From Porites lobata (taxonomy: Eukaryota > Cnidaria > Anthozoa > Scleractinia > Poritidae), in contig CALNXK010000105.1 in the NCBI GenBank assembly GCA_942486035.1, positions 336,001 to 400,000 of the forward strand: 64,000 bases of DNA. The letters run 5' to 3'. Every line of letters starts with the position of its first letter. Within the stretch, counting starts at the first letter, position 1. Made by a program: the position numbers and the translations under genes. The notes below the pieces were generated by a model. It was not told the DNA's origin and did no database searches. It worked only from the letters and a program-made list of their open reading frames with translations. Positions 53,827 to 64,000 of the stretch are shown one piece after another.

Positions 53827-55175
53827 ACCGCGGCAAAACGCAACGCGCATGAGCACAAAATTTAATATCCGGTCAGCTTTTTATTTCCGGTCTAGTATAT
53901 AAACCAATTGCGTGAGCATAACTTTGCCGTCGCGCCAAGTTTAAAAGCAAAAAGGGCGAAACAGACAAAAAATGGGGCCAAAAAAATCACTTCATTCGAA
54001 AGCTTATATATTTTTCTATTCTCAAACTTTTGCACCACATGGTTATCTGTTTGCACCAACGGTGAAAATGATGTTTGAAGTTTGCAGGTCGCGAGCGCTC
54101 GAAAAGACGAATTTGTTTTTACTGGCTTTCTTGCATGCTACTGGTTTGGCATAAGTTAATTTGGGAGAGGGCGACAACTAAGAAAAGAATAACAATACTT
54201 ATGAAAGAAACCAAAATAAAGACGTCATCATTATCATAAAAAACACTTAAACCAGGAAATAAAATTTTAGTCCGTTCAATAATTTGTTTTATTATCAGAG
54301 AAAACAAGAACTCAAAACAAAAGATGGGCGAAATTTAATAACAACTTTGACTTTGATGACTGCAGTCACCGGGAAACTAAACATGCCTATAAATGGCTTT
54401 CATTCAAGAAAATGCCTATTTAATTCTTTTACATGGTTGTTCTTTTGTTGAAGACTTCAATAATTTCAGACTGTGCGGCTCGGCTGTATCTCATGCAAAC
54501 ACGAAACTTCTAGCTGCTAAATACATGGCATGAAAAGTTCGACTTCTAAAAGCCACTGAACCAGCTTTTGCTCTCTGATTCTGAGAATGGAAAAATAAAT
54601 AAATAGAGTTGTCAACTTGCTGCCAACCGGCTCAACAGTATAATTAAGCTTATGTTTCATGGCAATCAACCCAGAAGAGTTTCGTTTTAAAACACGGTAA
54701 AACCCACTGGTAAACAAAACTACAAAGCGATTGTGTGTTGTCGTTTTCCAAATAAAGTTTGAATCGGCTTTAACACATGTAGACTGAGAAACTGAAAATT
54801 AGAACTACAATACACAAGCTTGCAATGATAACGTTTTAATTCTATGTCTTAGTTTTAACAGTCAAAAACTTTATTTTCGTGAATGAAAATCAGTTTACCT
54901 GACGCTCTAGCCAAAATTACACACTGAGTTATTATCATCTTACCTTTTCTGAATCTAATCGACTAATTGTTTCAGTGATCTGTGCCTGGTTATCCATAAA
55001 AGCAATTTCAATAACTACAAAATAGTCAAAAACACGAGCAGCACGAAGCAGAACAACTGAACCACAAGCTGCACACAGAATGAAGCCGAGAGCGCGCGGG
55101 AGACTTTGACGGAAAGTGTGACTGAAAAAGAGACCGGAAATGCTCAACTTGGCGCATGCGTAGACGTTTTGCCGT
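53827..55175 (-). repeat. Repeat unit copy 2, 1.35 kb
   Basis: Starts CACCGCGGCAAAACGCAACG and ends GCGTAGACGTTTTGCCG, so it is bounded by inverted ends like a DNA transposon. On the minus strand two pieces look exon-like and are partly kept in copy 1. One is an ATG frame MDNQAQITETISRLDSEK before a GTAAGA donor (54999-54946). The other is a hydrophobic segment VFILVSFISIVILFLVVALS (about 54220) ending QTSSMQESQ. Copy 1 has a 2-base loss in the first. Whether this is a small membrane-protein gene or transposon cargo is open. Confidence 0.55.
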
Positions 55176-56600
55176 CGGAGACTGCATTTCGAGCGCGTTA
55201 AAAACATTGGTATTTCTCAGACTTTTAAAACTTTAAAAGTGATTTGTTTTTCGAAGAGACTACTTTTGAAACCCACTTTTGAAACTAAGAAAGGAAAACA
55301 CTAACATCTTCAGCTAGCGATCAGAGGCCAATTTCTGATACAGCAAAAATAGGAAACCACAAGCAGTTGCAACTGCACAGTAAAAGACCACATAACCTAC
55401 CAGAGAAAGAAAAGCGGCAAGAAAGCATTTGCTCAATCCGTTCTACGAATCTTCCAAAACATACCTTACCCGACAAAATGAAAGAGTAAGCGACAAATCA
55501 GCATGAGGTAAATGTCTTGTAGGCATACCAAATCCCCTTTCTCATACTTTTACATGAAGGCCATGTGTTTTGTGGAACGCGTGAGTCACGGCTTGTCAAC
55601 TCTTTACAGTATTTTCAGTTTTAGAACACAGTCAGTGAATTAAAATTGAAAAATACTATTAACTCAATTGGCTTTAAATCGTTGATAAACAAAAAAGTGG
55701 ATCTCTGGGCCTGTGGTGAAGGGGAGGGGGGGTGCGAGCGCACCCGTCGCACCCCCCCCCCTCCCAAACTGGTATGCATGGTCAAAACGCCTCATTCTGT
55801 TACAAAAGTATCATATATAAGAAGTCTCTAAAAGGAAGTCGGTATTAACATGCATATATTGTTTGTGATCGACCTAACATGGTGGCATGCTCACAGGAAA
55901 GATTACATTACATGATTTCTTTTTTCCTAGGAAGTGAAAAAGTGAGTACAAAAAAATCTGCCATGAACCCAAATTTTTGTTGTTAAATATAAGCCATAAA
56001 TTTAACCAGGCTAAAAGCGAAGGTCAGTAGCTGATACTCAAATACAAGGGAAACTTCAAAAGTCGTCAATAAACAATGGGTAACAACAGATACACCTTAA
56101 GACACTTCTCTTCAATGATGGTCTTGAAATGTACTTTTTTCCAGAATCGAGGCGGGGGAAGAGGAAAAAAATTAAAAGAAATATTAATGCCATAAAAAAA
56201 TCGGAAATTTAAGTATTTAACAAGGAAATATTTCAACTATATGAAAACTTGTTTAGGTCAAGTAAATAAAAAAAGAAATAAATGAAGTTATAAATAAGCA
56301 ACAAGCCATGCACTTGTATAGCAAATTAATCAAGTCACACATTTCTGGTTTATAGCTTACGTTATACGTTCCAGACTGAATTCGGCACGCACAATACAGT
56401 TTGTTTTCCGTTCGTACGCTGTGACCAAATAGGTCGACTTGTCGAGAGGACACCCTCTGGACCAAGGGTGGGGTTTGTTAATAATTAACCTACAAATAAA
56501 ACATTTTTCTTTTATTTGGCCTCGGAATCTACTGTAGCCAATATTTCAAACAGCTAGATAATGCATAGAATATCACGATTAGCTTATCTCTGCAAAATTC
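55176..56600. other. Spacer, no gene recognised
   Basis: Contains a GC-rich palindromic patch at about 55718-55766 (GGGAGGGGGGGTGCGAGCG / CGCACCCCCCCCCCTCCC). Confidence 0.35.
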
Positions 56601-57760
56601 TGTGTTGAAATCCCACAGATCGGTGCAGTGCATCGATTTAAGTGAGATAATTCATGTTGTGAAAGTCGTGGCCTTTTCTTGTGACTTATGCACACTTCAA
56701 CTTATGAACGCATTCAGTGGTCAGTCTCTTTTTGAGCACTAACTGTGTCCTCTGAATGGAGATTAAACCCGGGCTTCGGGACCCACAAAGAGTGTTCCCA
56801 GTACTAGACCAAATAGCACAGCAATAATCAATCTTGCTCATCACCAGCGCATTAATAATCATTGACAATGTTTCCTGATTGAATACATGTTTAAAACGGT
56901 TTATGTGGCATAACTTGGCTGTGCAGGAAGCTGATAACTGTTGTCGTTGCTCATTAAAGGTAAGATATGAGTCCACAACCAAACCTAAATCTTTTAGTGG
57001 ACTGGACGGGCAGTAGTCATTCACCAAGGATGTCAATGCTAGGGATGGTTGTTAACTGTTGAGAAAGTTGACGATTTTTTAACAAAAGAATTTTTGTCTT
57101 GCTGGGATTTTTGGCAACACCATTCAGCAATTTTCAGCAAATCTTCCTTAGATAAGGAGGTGGCTAGGCTTGCTAAAGGAAAGGAAATAGAGACTTAAGA
57201 ATCATCTACATAAAACTCCAAGTGGATGGTAAATCACTGGTGTAAATTGTAAACAAAAGAGTTGACCAAGTGGAGCGTTGGGGTATTCCAGGTGTTAATG
57301 CATGGCAGCGTTGATGAAGTTACAGTACTGACCCGCACATATTGTAATCGCTTAGACGGTACATGTAACTTGCGAACCAGCTATATACAATATATACCAG
57401 TGGAGAAGCACCCAGGTGTGCGATCTTGCGCAGGAGAATATAGTGGTCCATGCTATCAAAAGCTTTTGAAAGATCAAGTAGGATAAGGATAGAAAATGTC
57501 TTCAGCGTCCATGGCTTCGAAGAGGACGTCGGTAACGGCAATGTTGATTGTTTCTGTGGAGTAATATTTTCGATTTCTGCTCTGGTGGCTGGATAATAGC
57601 TTGTGCATGCTTCTACGTGTAAGAGATAAACTGAGCTAGGACTGCTTTCTCATATATCTTCGAGAGAACCGGGGGGAGTGACAAGAGACGGTTGTTTGAT
57701 TCTATATTTTATGATCCCCTTCCTTAGGGAGTGGTACTGCCTCAGCCAATTTCCTGGCGG
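56600..57760 (-). pseudogene. Decayed LINE reverse transcriptase (CR1/Rex type)
   Basis: Minus-strand pieces in different frames: LLDLSKAFDSMDHYILLRKI (RT motif A, about 57490-57425), then after frameshifts DLGLVVDSYLTFNEQ, IINALVMSKIDYCCAIW and QRTQLVLKKRLTTE (56990-56700), the region after the RT palm. Motifs B and C are too degraded to read. Multiple stops. Confidence 0.7.
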
Positions 57761-58147
57761 TGGCAAAATTAGATGTAAACAATGAACAGTTGTTCATCGC
57801 CCGAAGCTAGACGCGAGCAGTCAAAGTATTGTCATCTGCTTCAAGTGATTATATCGTCAGACAAACAGGAAGTCTATTATTACATCCTATCGACTGTAAT
57901 GAACAACCATAACGTATTTCTTGACTTACGCAGTAGCCATTCCACTTGAAAAATTTATTTCTCAAGTAATAAAGAGTTTCCGAAATAAAAATTACACAGG
58001 TCTATCAAGCGAGAGCTGAGCTCTCAGAAAATTGATAACCGGGGTGTCAAATCACACCTAAGGTGTGACTTTCCATTTATATCGCAAGCTCAAAAAATCA
58101 AGAATTGCATATTTCTGGCTTTCCCTCGATAACTAGGAATTCAATAC
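57761..58147. other. Spacer, no gene
   Basis: Includes a weak inverted motif GAGAGCTGAGCTCTC at about 58011 and AAATCACACCTAAGGTGTGA at about 58050. Confidence 0.35.
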
Positions 58148-58313
58148 TTTCACATAGACCATAATGCACTATGTTAACTCCCCTGCCCCCGGAATTTTGC
58201 ATAATCGATGTTTTCAATGCCTCCTGGGTATTACAGTCGTCCCAAGAGAAATCTAAGACAATGGTTATTCAAAGTTTTGGGGGTAAACAAGGTGTATTAT
58301 GGTGTATGTGAAA
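58148..58313. mobile_element. 166-bp inverted-repeat element
   Basis: TTTCACATAGACCATAATGC at the left, mirrored by GTATTATGGTGTATGTGAAA at the right, with inner CTCCCCTGCCCCC/GGGGGTAAAC. Noncoding. Confidence 0.65.
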
Positions 58314-58479
58314 ATGGTGAATAAAAATAAAATTGGAACTGACTTATACTTAAATTGTTCATTTAGCTTTAAACTCGCAAACAACGACAACACACCCAAT
58401 CCCTCTGCCGGCACATACCGTTGCAACTCAAGACAATGGCTGCCTCACCTGCCCATACATTAACCCGGGCATTAACCAT

Positions 58480-58875
58480 CAGGGGCACCCAACGACAATT
58501 TTCGGAAATATCTGTTCGGAAGACGATTTGAGATCTAGAATTTTCGGAACATTTGTTGTAAAATTTCTTGCTTGCCTGCCTCTCCTAGGATTTTCGAACA
58601 TCTAAAAAATGGTATAATAGCTTATTTTTAACGGATTTTTAAGCTGTAAAGGTCACCTAGAATTTTCGGGAGCCTTTTTTCTGGCTGGAATTTTCGGAAA
58701 GGTAAGTCTTGATCCCTATAATTTTCGGATCACTAGACTTTCAGCTAGGAAATCCGAAGAGATGAAAAATTTTTAGGGGATAAAAATATGCCTATATCTA
58801 CCGTTTAATACTAAAATACGTTTAACAATGCAATGTTTAAGTGGTTTTGAACTATATTCTCGTTGGGTGCCCCTG
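58480..58875 (+). mobile_element. CAGGGGCACCCAACG-family element, copy 3
   Basis: 396 bp with the same terminal repeats. Flanked by AACCAT at 58474-58479 and 58876-58881. Confidence 0.9.
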
Positions 58876-58881
58876 AACCAT

Positions 58882-59278
58882 CAGGGGCACCCAACGACAA
58901 TTTTCGGAAAATATCTGTTCGGAAGACCATTTGAGACCTAGACTTTTCGGAACATTTGTTGTAAAATTTCTTGCTTGCCTGCCTCTCCTAGGATTTTCGA
59001 ACATCTAAAAAATGGTATAATTGCCCATTTTTGACGGATTTTTACCCTTAAAAGGTCATCTAGAATTTTCGGGAGCCTTTTTTCTGGCTGAAATTTTCGA
59101 AAAGGTAAGTTTTGATCCCTATAAATTTCGGATCACTAGACTTTCAGCTAGGAAATCCGAACAGATCAAAAATTTTTAGGGGATAAAAATATGCCTATAT
59201 CTACCGCTTAAAACTAAAATACGTTTAACAATGCTATGTTTAAGTGGTTTTGAACTATATTTTCGTTGGGTGCCCCTG
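58882..59278 (+). mobile_element. CAGGGGCACCCAACG-family element, copy 4
   Basis: 397 bp, same orientation as copy 3 and separated from it only by AACCAT. AACCAT follows again at 59279-59284, so three AACCAT units bracket the two copies. Confidence 0.9.
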
Positions 59279-59366
59279 AACCATGGGCAAACATCGGACA
59301 ATTTCACCAACACAGGAGAAACAAGACAAATTAAACGTCATATTTATGTCATATTACTTGTGACAA

Positions 59367-59630
59367 TATATAGGTGAAACTAAACGCACACTTCGTGAAC
59401 GCTTTGAAGAACATAGACAAGCAACAAACAATCCACTTCACGCAAACGCCACAGCAGCAGTCCCTTCCCACTTTAATCAACCTGGCCACCCGATCACAGA
59501 CATGGAACTTATCCCGCTGGAATTACAACCCACCCTCAGCATGTCACGCCGCAAGGCAAGAGAAGCGTACCTCATAGATAGAGGCAAAACCCTGTTACCA
59601 GACGGTCTGAACCGAGGGAATGAACATTGA
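59367..59630 (+). pseudogene. GIY-YIG endonuclease domain of the Penelope-like element
   Basis: An 87-codon stretch starting YIGETKRTLRERFEEHRQ, then HFNQPGHPITDMELIPLE, and ARREAYLI-type REAYLIDRGKTLLPDGLN to TGA. The GIY-YIG motif, Arg and Glu (EAYLI) fit the nuclease that Penelope-like elements carry C-terminal to the RT. The frame is broken by TGA just upstream, so it is a relic. Confidence 0.85.
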
Positions 59631-59774
59631 ACTGTTTCTATATCTATTTTTATTGTATAATCATTAACCTGTACGTTATTCTATCTAGTATTTATAACTG
59701 TAGTTAATTATTAACCACTTATGTAAATTTTAAATTCAAATTTTAAGATAACTTCTCTCGGTATAGCTCTGGCC

Positions 59775-59803
59775 CTGAGGAAGGCTTATTTTGTTAGCCG
59801 AAA
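59775..59803 (+). ncRNA. Hammerhead-like core motif at the Penelope 3' end
   Basis: CTGAGGA, hairpin GGCT...AGCC, then GAAA, matching the CUGANGA / stem II / GAA(A) core order. Penelope-like elements are known to carry hammerhead ribozymes in their terminal repeats. Stems I and III are not convincing here, so activity is doubtful. Confidence 0.35.
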
Positions 59804-59815
59804 TATTGGCCTATA

Positions 59816-60510
59816 ATAAATCAGCCCTTTGCCGGAGTGCCAGCCTTGTATTCAGTTTTGTTTTATTTTACACTGTTAGCATACGTCATCGGCATTTGGT
59901 ACATCATGTAAGCAGGTGTAATTATCCGTTGTTTACCATTCACAAAAAGAAATACCCGCAAAATCCGGTTGGAAAGTAAATGGAGCATGACCAGGAGCCC
60001 ATCAAATGCAGCCTCCATATCTCCATTAATTTCGTGAGTCAACCTTTTCCCGAGTAGACTTATAAATAGAACGGCTTGTTTCCCGCGAAAAGTGTCATAT
60101 TTCCGTGAGTCTCGTATGTCACTGTGAAAAAAATGAAGTTGGATGAAGTCGAACTCAGAAGTCCGTCCTTCGACCGTTTTCCTTTTTTACTATGCGTCCA
60201 TTTTTACTATTTTACAGCCGCTGGGATCTGGGTATCATGAAATAAAAGTTAATGAATTACGCGACTGAGACTGAGCATGAAGCGATAGGACAAAGGCAGC
60301 GAACTGAGGATTACGGAAAGGTTATCTTTGCGAGTGTTTTTTTTTTTTGGCCGTCATGAATCCCACATTTAAGCATGCACCTTGAAACGAGACGACGATT
60401 AAGCGTTCTGTGGACGTTTTGGAACTTTTCGATGATCAGCGCCGAAAAAGTGCCAGGATCATTTGATTTTTGTCATCACCGTGGAGAGGATTTCGCCAGT
60501 TAAGTACCTA
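59816..60510. other. Spacer, no gene recognised
   Basis: T-run at 60339-60350; short frames only. Confidence 0.35.
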
Positions 60511-60719
60511 TGGCCAGTTGGAAAACGTCGACTGGACTCTGGACTGGACTCGACTAGACTCTGGACAGGACTGGACTGGACTGGACTTTTTTTTTATTGG
60601 CCAGTTGGAAAACCAAGACTGGACTCTGGACTGGACTGGACTGGACTAGACTCTGGACTGGACTGGACTTTTTTTTTAGAGGGAGGGGGGGAATTTTTTG
60701 GGGGGGGGGGGGGGGGGGC
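60511..60719. repeat. GGACT-based minisatellite and poly-G tract
   Basis: Two roughly 80-bp units, each GGCCAGTTGGAAAAC followed by a run of GGACT/CTGGACT pentamers and TTTTTTTT. Then GAGGGAGGGGGG and a G-run to 60719. The open frame across it is a by-product of the repeat. Confidence 0.85.
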
Positions 60720-61258
60720 TTAGATTGGTCTTTCTGTTTGACTCACGGCCGTCACGTTTCACCTGAAAGTTGAAGAAAATAGCAGGAGTGGATGTTACGT
60801 ATTAAATCAAAGAACCTTTTCCCTCTCTGTGAAGGTAGACAGGTTGTGCCTAAAAAATGTCATAGAACTTAGGCTTATACTTTAGTCACGTCTGCCTCTT
60901 CTCTGCCTTGCATGGCTATTCAGTGGGGTATAGTTTGAATATGTATACTTCACCGATTCTCGTTTTTTTTTAGATATCCCACTGTACGCGACCGAATTGT
61001 CCTGCTGTCAATGAAGTAGAAACGCGCCAAAGAAACTTTCGACTGAACTGCCTTCATAGGCTGATGGGTTCAAAGTAGCTTTTACGGCTTTGATAATTGC
61101 CGTAGATTTCAGGAGTAGCTTTCATTGTCTCAGTCTTCTTTTCAGTTAGCCGCTGGTGACGAATTGAGATGAGGTGGGGCCCAATGAGATGTGAAGCAAT
61201 CTGATATCTCCCTGGTGGAAGGTGTTGACAGGCCAAACAGGCCTTAATTCACCTGAGT
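60720..61258. other. Spacer, no gene
   Basis: Nothing recognised on either strand. Confidence 0.35.
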
Positions 61259-63340
61259 GCTAAATAACTTTATGTGGTTAGTGCAGTGTGTCGACTGTTA
61301 GTAGCAGCCGGCAACAGTAAATTATCTTAAAATGAGGAAATGGGCTGCCTGTAGTAACAGTTCATGTGTCTTTACATCACCCAAGAGAGATAAAGGAGCT
61401 AACATCTCCATAATGTTAAGCAGGAGGGTCAGACACACAAAGCCTCTTTTTTCATTTACATACTTTCCTGTCAATGATAGTTGATTGGATTTAATGGTAA
61501 AGCCTTTCATTGAGATTTGTATTCCTACTCAAACATGCAAACATGGGACCCTGTTGTGACCTGCGAAGTCACAGAGACTGAGACAACTCCACCCCTTGAC
61601 CATAGACTTTTTTAAGACAACAGGGCAAGAGAGAATGCCCATGGACTAGTTAATCTTACTTGCCACTACACAAAATTATTCCATAATACTCAATATTCAA
61701 TACTCAATACTGGTTCCACATGACATTAGAGAAAGTGTAGGATTAGAGCTTTTACCAGTTTTATAATATGGGATTTGAACCAAATCCGCTATTCGCCAAA
61801 AACATCCATGAGAATGCGACCTAGTCCCAATCTTCCTCGGAAATCACACCCGCGCGACTTCTGCGGAGGAGAGAGTCGAGTTCCGCGGCCGCCTCAACCC
61901 AGTAGGGAACATCAGTGGGCTCATTGTCATGCACAAAAACTAGTTTCGTTATCTCTCCTCCAACCGCCGAACGTTCTGGACAGTTTTGGTCACAATAATT
62001 CCCAAAATAAGAAAAAGAAATTATGGTGTTTACGCTATTTGTTTCTACTGAAGATGATGTACCGAAATTTATTGGGGAGAACCTAATTGTCTCCTCAGGT
62101 TTATGGTCTTTGTGCTGGTAGACGAAGCCGGAATCCAGATTATTTGTAGTATCTGTATTAGTTTTGATTGTGTAACAAGTGTTCTTTGCCAAAGCGATTG
62201 GCCTGTTGAAGACTACATCAATTTCCCCGTAGCTGCTGAAGCTACGATCGGTATTACAAGTAAAATTGTAATCCTTGATTCGTCTCAAGTGCTTATTTCC
62301 ATTAGAAATGACAAGACTAACCCGAAAAGATTCTCGACCTTTATCAGTCACAATTCTTACACCACTAAGTGAGATGTCCTCTGTAACCGCAAATGTTAGT
62401 AGGCCTGTCTTTCTAGATACACCTGTAAATACATGAGTCATAGAAAGGCTACGCTCGTTTCTCTAAGACGCATTGTGCCGGTGAAAAAAGGTTTTGTTAG
62501 ATGATCTTCTGGGACTAGTTGAGAACTTGAATCCACCAGGGACAGAAACAGAAGTGAACTGTTTAAAAACATCTAGTATTTCATTTGCCTGCAAAACGCC
62601 TGATGGCTCAACCTCACCTGAAAACTCTTTAGGCGACATCAAGGAAAATCGAAAGTGCCTGATCATTTCCTCTCCTAGGAACCGCCTTTTCTGTTCTCCA
62701 TCTACTGTCGTACTTGCTTCTTCACATTTCTTTGTAGCCCAACGATCTAAAGCTTGAAATAAGGATAGTTCCTTGATTCGTGCAGAAGATCGTTTAACAA
62801 AGGAGAGTAAAAACGCATGTTCAACATCTAGAAATGATTCATCAGCAACGATTGCTTCCGCATTGTAATCTATCACCTCCCAACAAGTTTGTTCCAGAAT
62901 CTCGTTATTGAACTGGCGAGCATACGTTAATAGATCAAAGGCGTCCAATGGATCCATGTTTCCGTCTAAATACTCCAAGCACTCTTTCGCCAGCGAAGGG
63001 ACGTCATATTTGTCGGCAAGATGCCATACGTCAATGGCGCACATCATGTCTTCAAAATTCGCTTCCTCGCAATAAATGAACCGTAGAAAGCGAAGAAAGA
63101 CGTCTGAATCACAGTCCGTAATGTTTATAGTGTCACTGGTTTCAGCCAGATCGCCGTAAAATATAGTGAAAAATACTAGACTGCTAATGGCGAGAACATA
63201 CTTGTGAGCTGGAATCATTGAGTTGCGATCAGCATTAGGAAAAGCAAACTTGATGTCACTCAAAAGAATATTGTTGAACATGAGTTTTGCGTCTCTCCAA
63301 GACAGACGTGGTTTTTGTCTGCCACCTCTCCTCTAAGTTA
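61259..63340 (-). repeat. Duplicated segment, copy B
   Basis: Same-orientation duplicate of 43644-45955, about 17.5 kb away, with several deletions relative to copy A. Confidence 0.85.
61821..63330 (-). pseudogene. BTB-BACK-PHR protein gene, copy B (disabled)
   Basis: The BTB and BACK parts read cleanly from MFNNILLSDIKF (63281) to FKFSTSPRRSS. Then an altered stretch runs to an in-frame TAG at 62465-62463, and the same frame continues MTHVFTGVSRKTGLLTFAVT through the PHR domain to 61821. Above 63281, an extra A (CAAAACTC where copy A has CAAACTC) shifts the frame. The region where the ancestral ATG lay is replaced by the inverted-repeat element at 63350. The C-terminus (LLRRSRAGVISEEDWD) differs from copy A and may be the older form. 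Translation from the ATG at 63281 would give a 272-aa BTB-BACK protein without PHR, which could conceivably act as a competitor; that is speculation. Confidence 0.83.
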
Positions 63341-63349
63341 AGTTAAGTT

Positions 63350-63498
63350 GGGTTTTTATGTAAACGGTTTTCTCTCTGTATAACAGTTGGAGCGAATCTT
63401 CGGCCGTTTTCCTTCGGTAGATCAGTCAAGCCGCTTCGCAGGAGTGCCCAACCTTGGAAAACCTTTATATAGAGAGAAAACCGTTTACATAAAAACCC
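63350..63498. mobile_element. 149-bp inverted-repeat element at the lost start of BTB copy B
   Basis: Ends GGGTTTTTATGTAAACGG and CCGTTTACATAAAAACCC, extended by TTTTCTCTCT/AGAGAGAAAA. Noncoding. It adjoins an AAGTT triplet repeat that marks the border with BTB homology. Confidence 0.85.
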
Positions 63499-64000
63499 AT
63501 AAAACGGCCATAAATCGGCCCGTGGACCACACAGGAGAGACGTAACACACATTTTATGTAAGGTGAGCTGTTTTTGATTGAAATCCTTTCATTTTCGTAG
63601 GTAACAGAAACGATAGGTTTTTTCCCATACAAATCCTTATATTTTGAATGTTACGCAACAATGCCGATGCTCATATTTCGGGCTTGGGCTACCTGTGGCG
63701 TGACTGGCACAATATCGCTCCCAGTGCCCTCTCTTTGGAAAGCGATGCTCAGGTATGAACCGTTGGAAGAAATGTTTGCACAACTTATTTGAATTAAAAT
63801 TTTGAGCGTAAATACTGCAAGTTGGCCTTAAAAAGATTTTGATTAAGCTCCCAGTCAGAAGTTTTTTGGCTCTGCTCGCATTCATGGCTTGTCATGTGCG
63901 TACGATGCGTATTCGAAGATATTTTTTTAATAAAAGAAACAAAGAAATATTTCTTCAACCTAGTTTGATAATAAGACAGCTTAAATATAGAAGTATATGA
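63499..64000. other. Spacer, no gene recognised
   Basis: Short frames without domains; nothing else seen. Confidence 0.35.

Larger units (their letters stand above)
58378..59815 (+). mobile_element. 3' part of a Penelope-like element, split by two insertions
   Basis: Upstream of the insertions, reading GTYRCNSRQ is a degraded form of the Cys-patterned stretch that precedes the GIY-YIG domain in Penelope-like elements. After 59284 the sequence continues, with stops, to the endonuclease domain (59367-59630). The tail at about 59770 has a hammerhead-like motif. No reverse transcriptase remains in the window. Two CAGGGGCACCC elements (58480-59278) interrupt it. Confidence 0.75.

Noticed and set aside
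51840..55175. CRISPR-like array
   Set aside because: Only two long imperfect units, no regular short repeat/spacer pattern; eukaryotic context.
60463..60723. Plus-strand 86-codon ORF with repeated LDSGLDWTGLD
   Set aside because: Pure translation of the GGACT minisatellite and poly-G tract.

Overview
This looks like nuclear DNA of an animal, most likely an anthozoan cnidarian (a coral or sea anemone). Genes are split by GT-AG introns. The families present are C2H2 zinc finger, MORN and intronless BTB-BACK-PHR genes. Introns and spacers are packed with short inverted-repeat elements, LINE pieces and a Penelope-like retroelement. The species call is inference from gene style; no marker gene is present. 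No rRNA, convincing tRNA, CRISPR array or bacterial-style operon was seen.

Region 1 (about 0.9-20.5 kb, minus strand) is one large gene. Eleven coding exons (18583 down to 1554) join in phase into an 804-residue relative of the transcription activator ZNF143/ZNF76 (Staf). The finger block is followed by a Gln/Val/Thr/Ser-rich tail. The array has nine C2H2 fingers rather than the seven of the vertebrate proteins. The two extra N-terminal fingers resemble MTF-1 fingers. The introns hold a 5.2 kb element with 1 kb inverted arms and several smaller elements.

Region 2 (22.6-34 kb, minus strand) holds two paralogous small genes, each coding for a Met-Gly, Cys-rich N-terminus followed by a MORN motif. 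One has 2 exons (128 aa), the other 3 exons (181 aa). Between them lies an inverted-repeat element carrying the start of another gene, with a Ubl/PB1-like fold suggested by sequence.

Region 3 (34-46 kb) has a 5'-truncated LINE with an uninterrupted reverse transcriptase, a BTB-BACK-PHR pseudogene on the plus strand (2-base slip plus an 8-bp-TSD element inserted in its coding exon), and a largely intact BTB-BACK-PHR gene on the minus strand. A second minus-strand copy at 61.8-63.3 kb belongs to the same roughly 2.2 kb duplication and is dead: one stop, one frameshift, and an inverted-repeat element where the start codon should be.

Region 4 (46-61 kb) is repeat-rich: a TIR element with an acidic coding relic, a RecQ-like helicase relic, a pair of related 1.1-2 kb units (one split by a TAA-flanked 807 bp element), a decayed LINE, and a Penelope-like 3' end with a GIY-YIG domain. 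The Penelope copy is split by two tandem copies of a roughly 400 bp element that share a 6-bp target duplication. Most of the novelty here is in how mobile elements have rearranged or broken genes. The nine-finger ZNF143-like protein and the Cys-rich MORN pair are the best protein-level leads.
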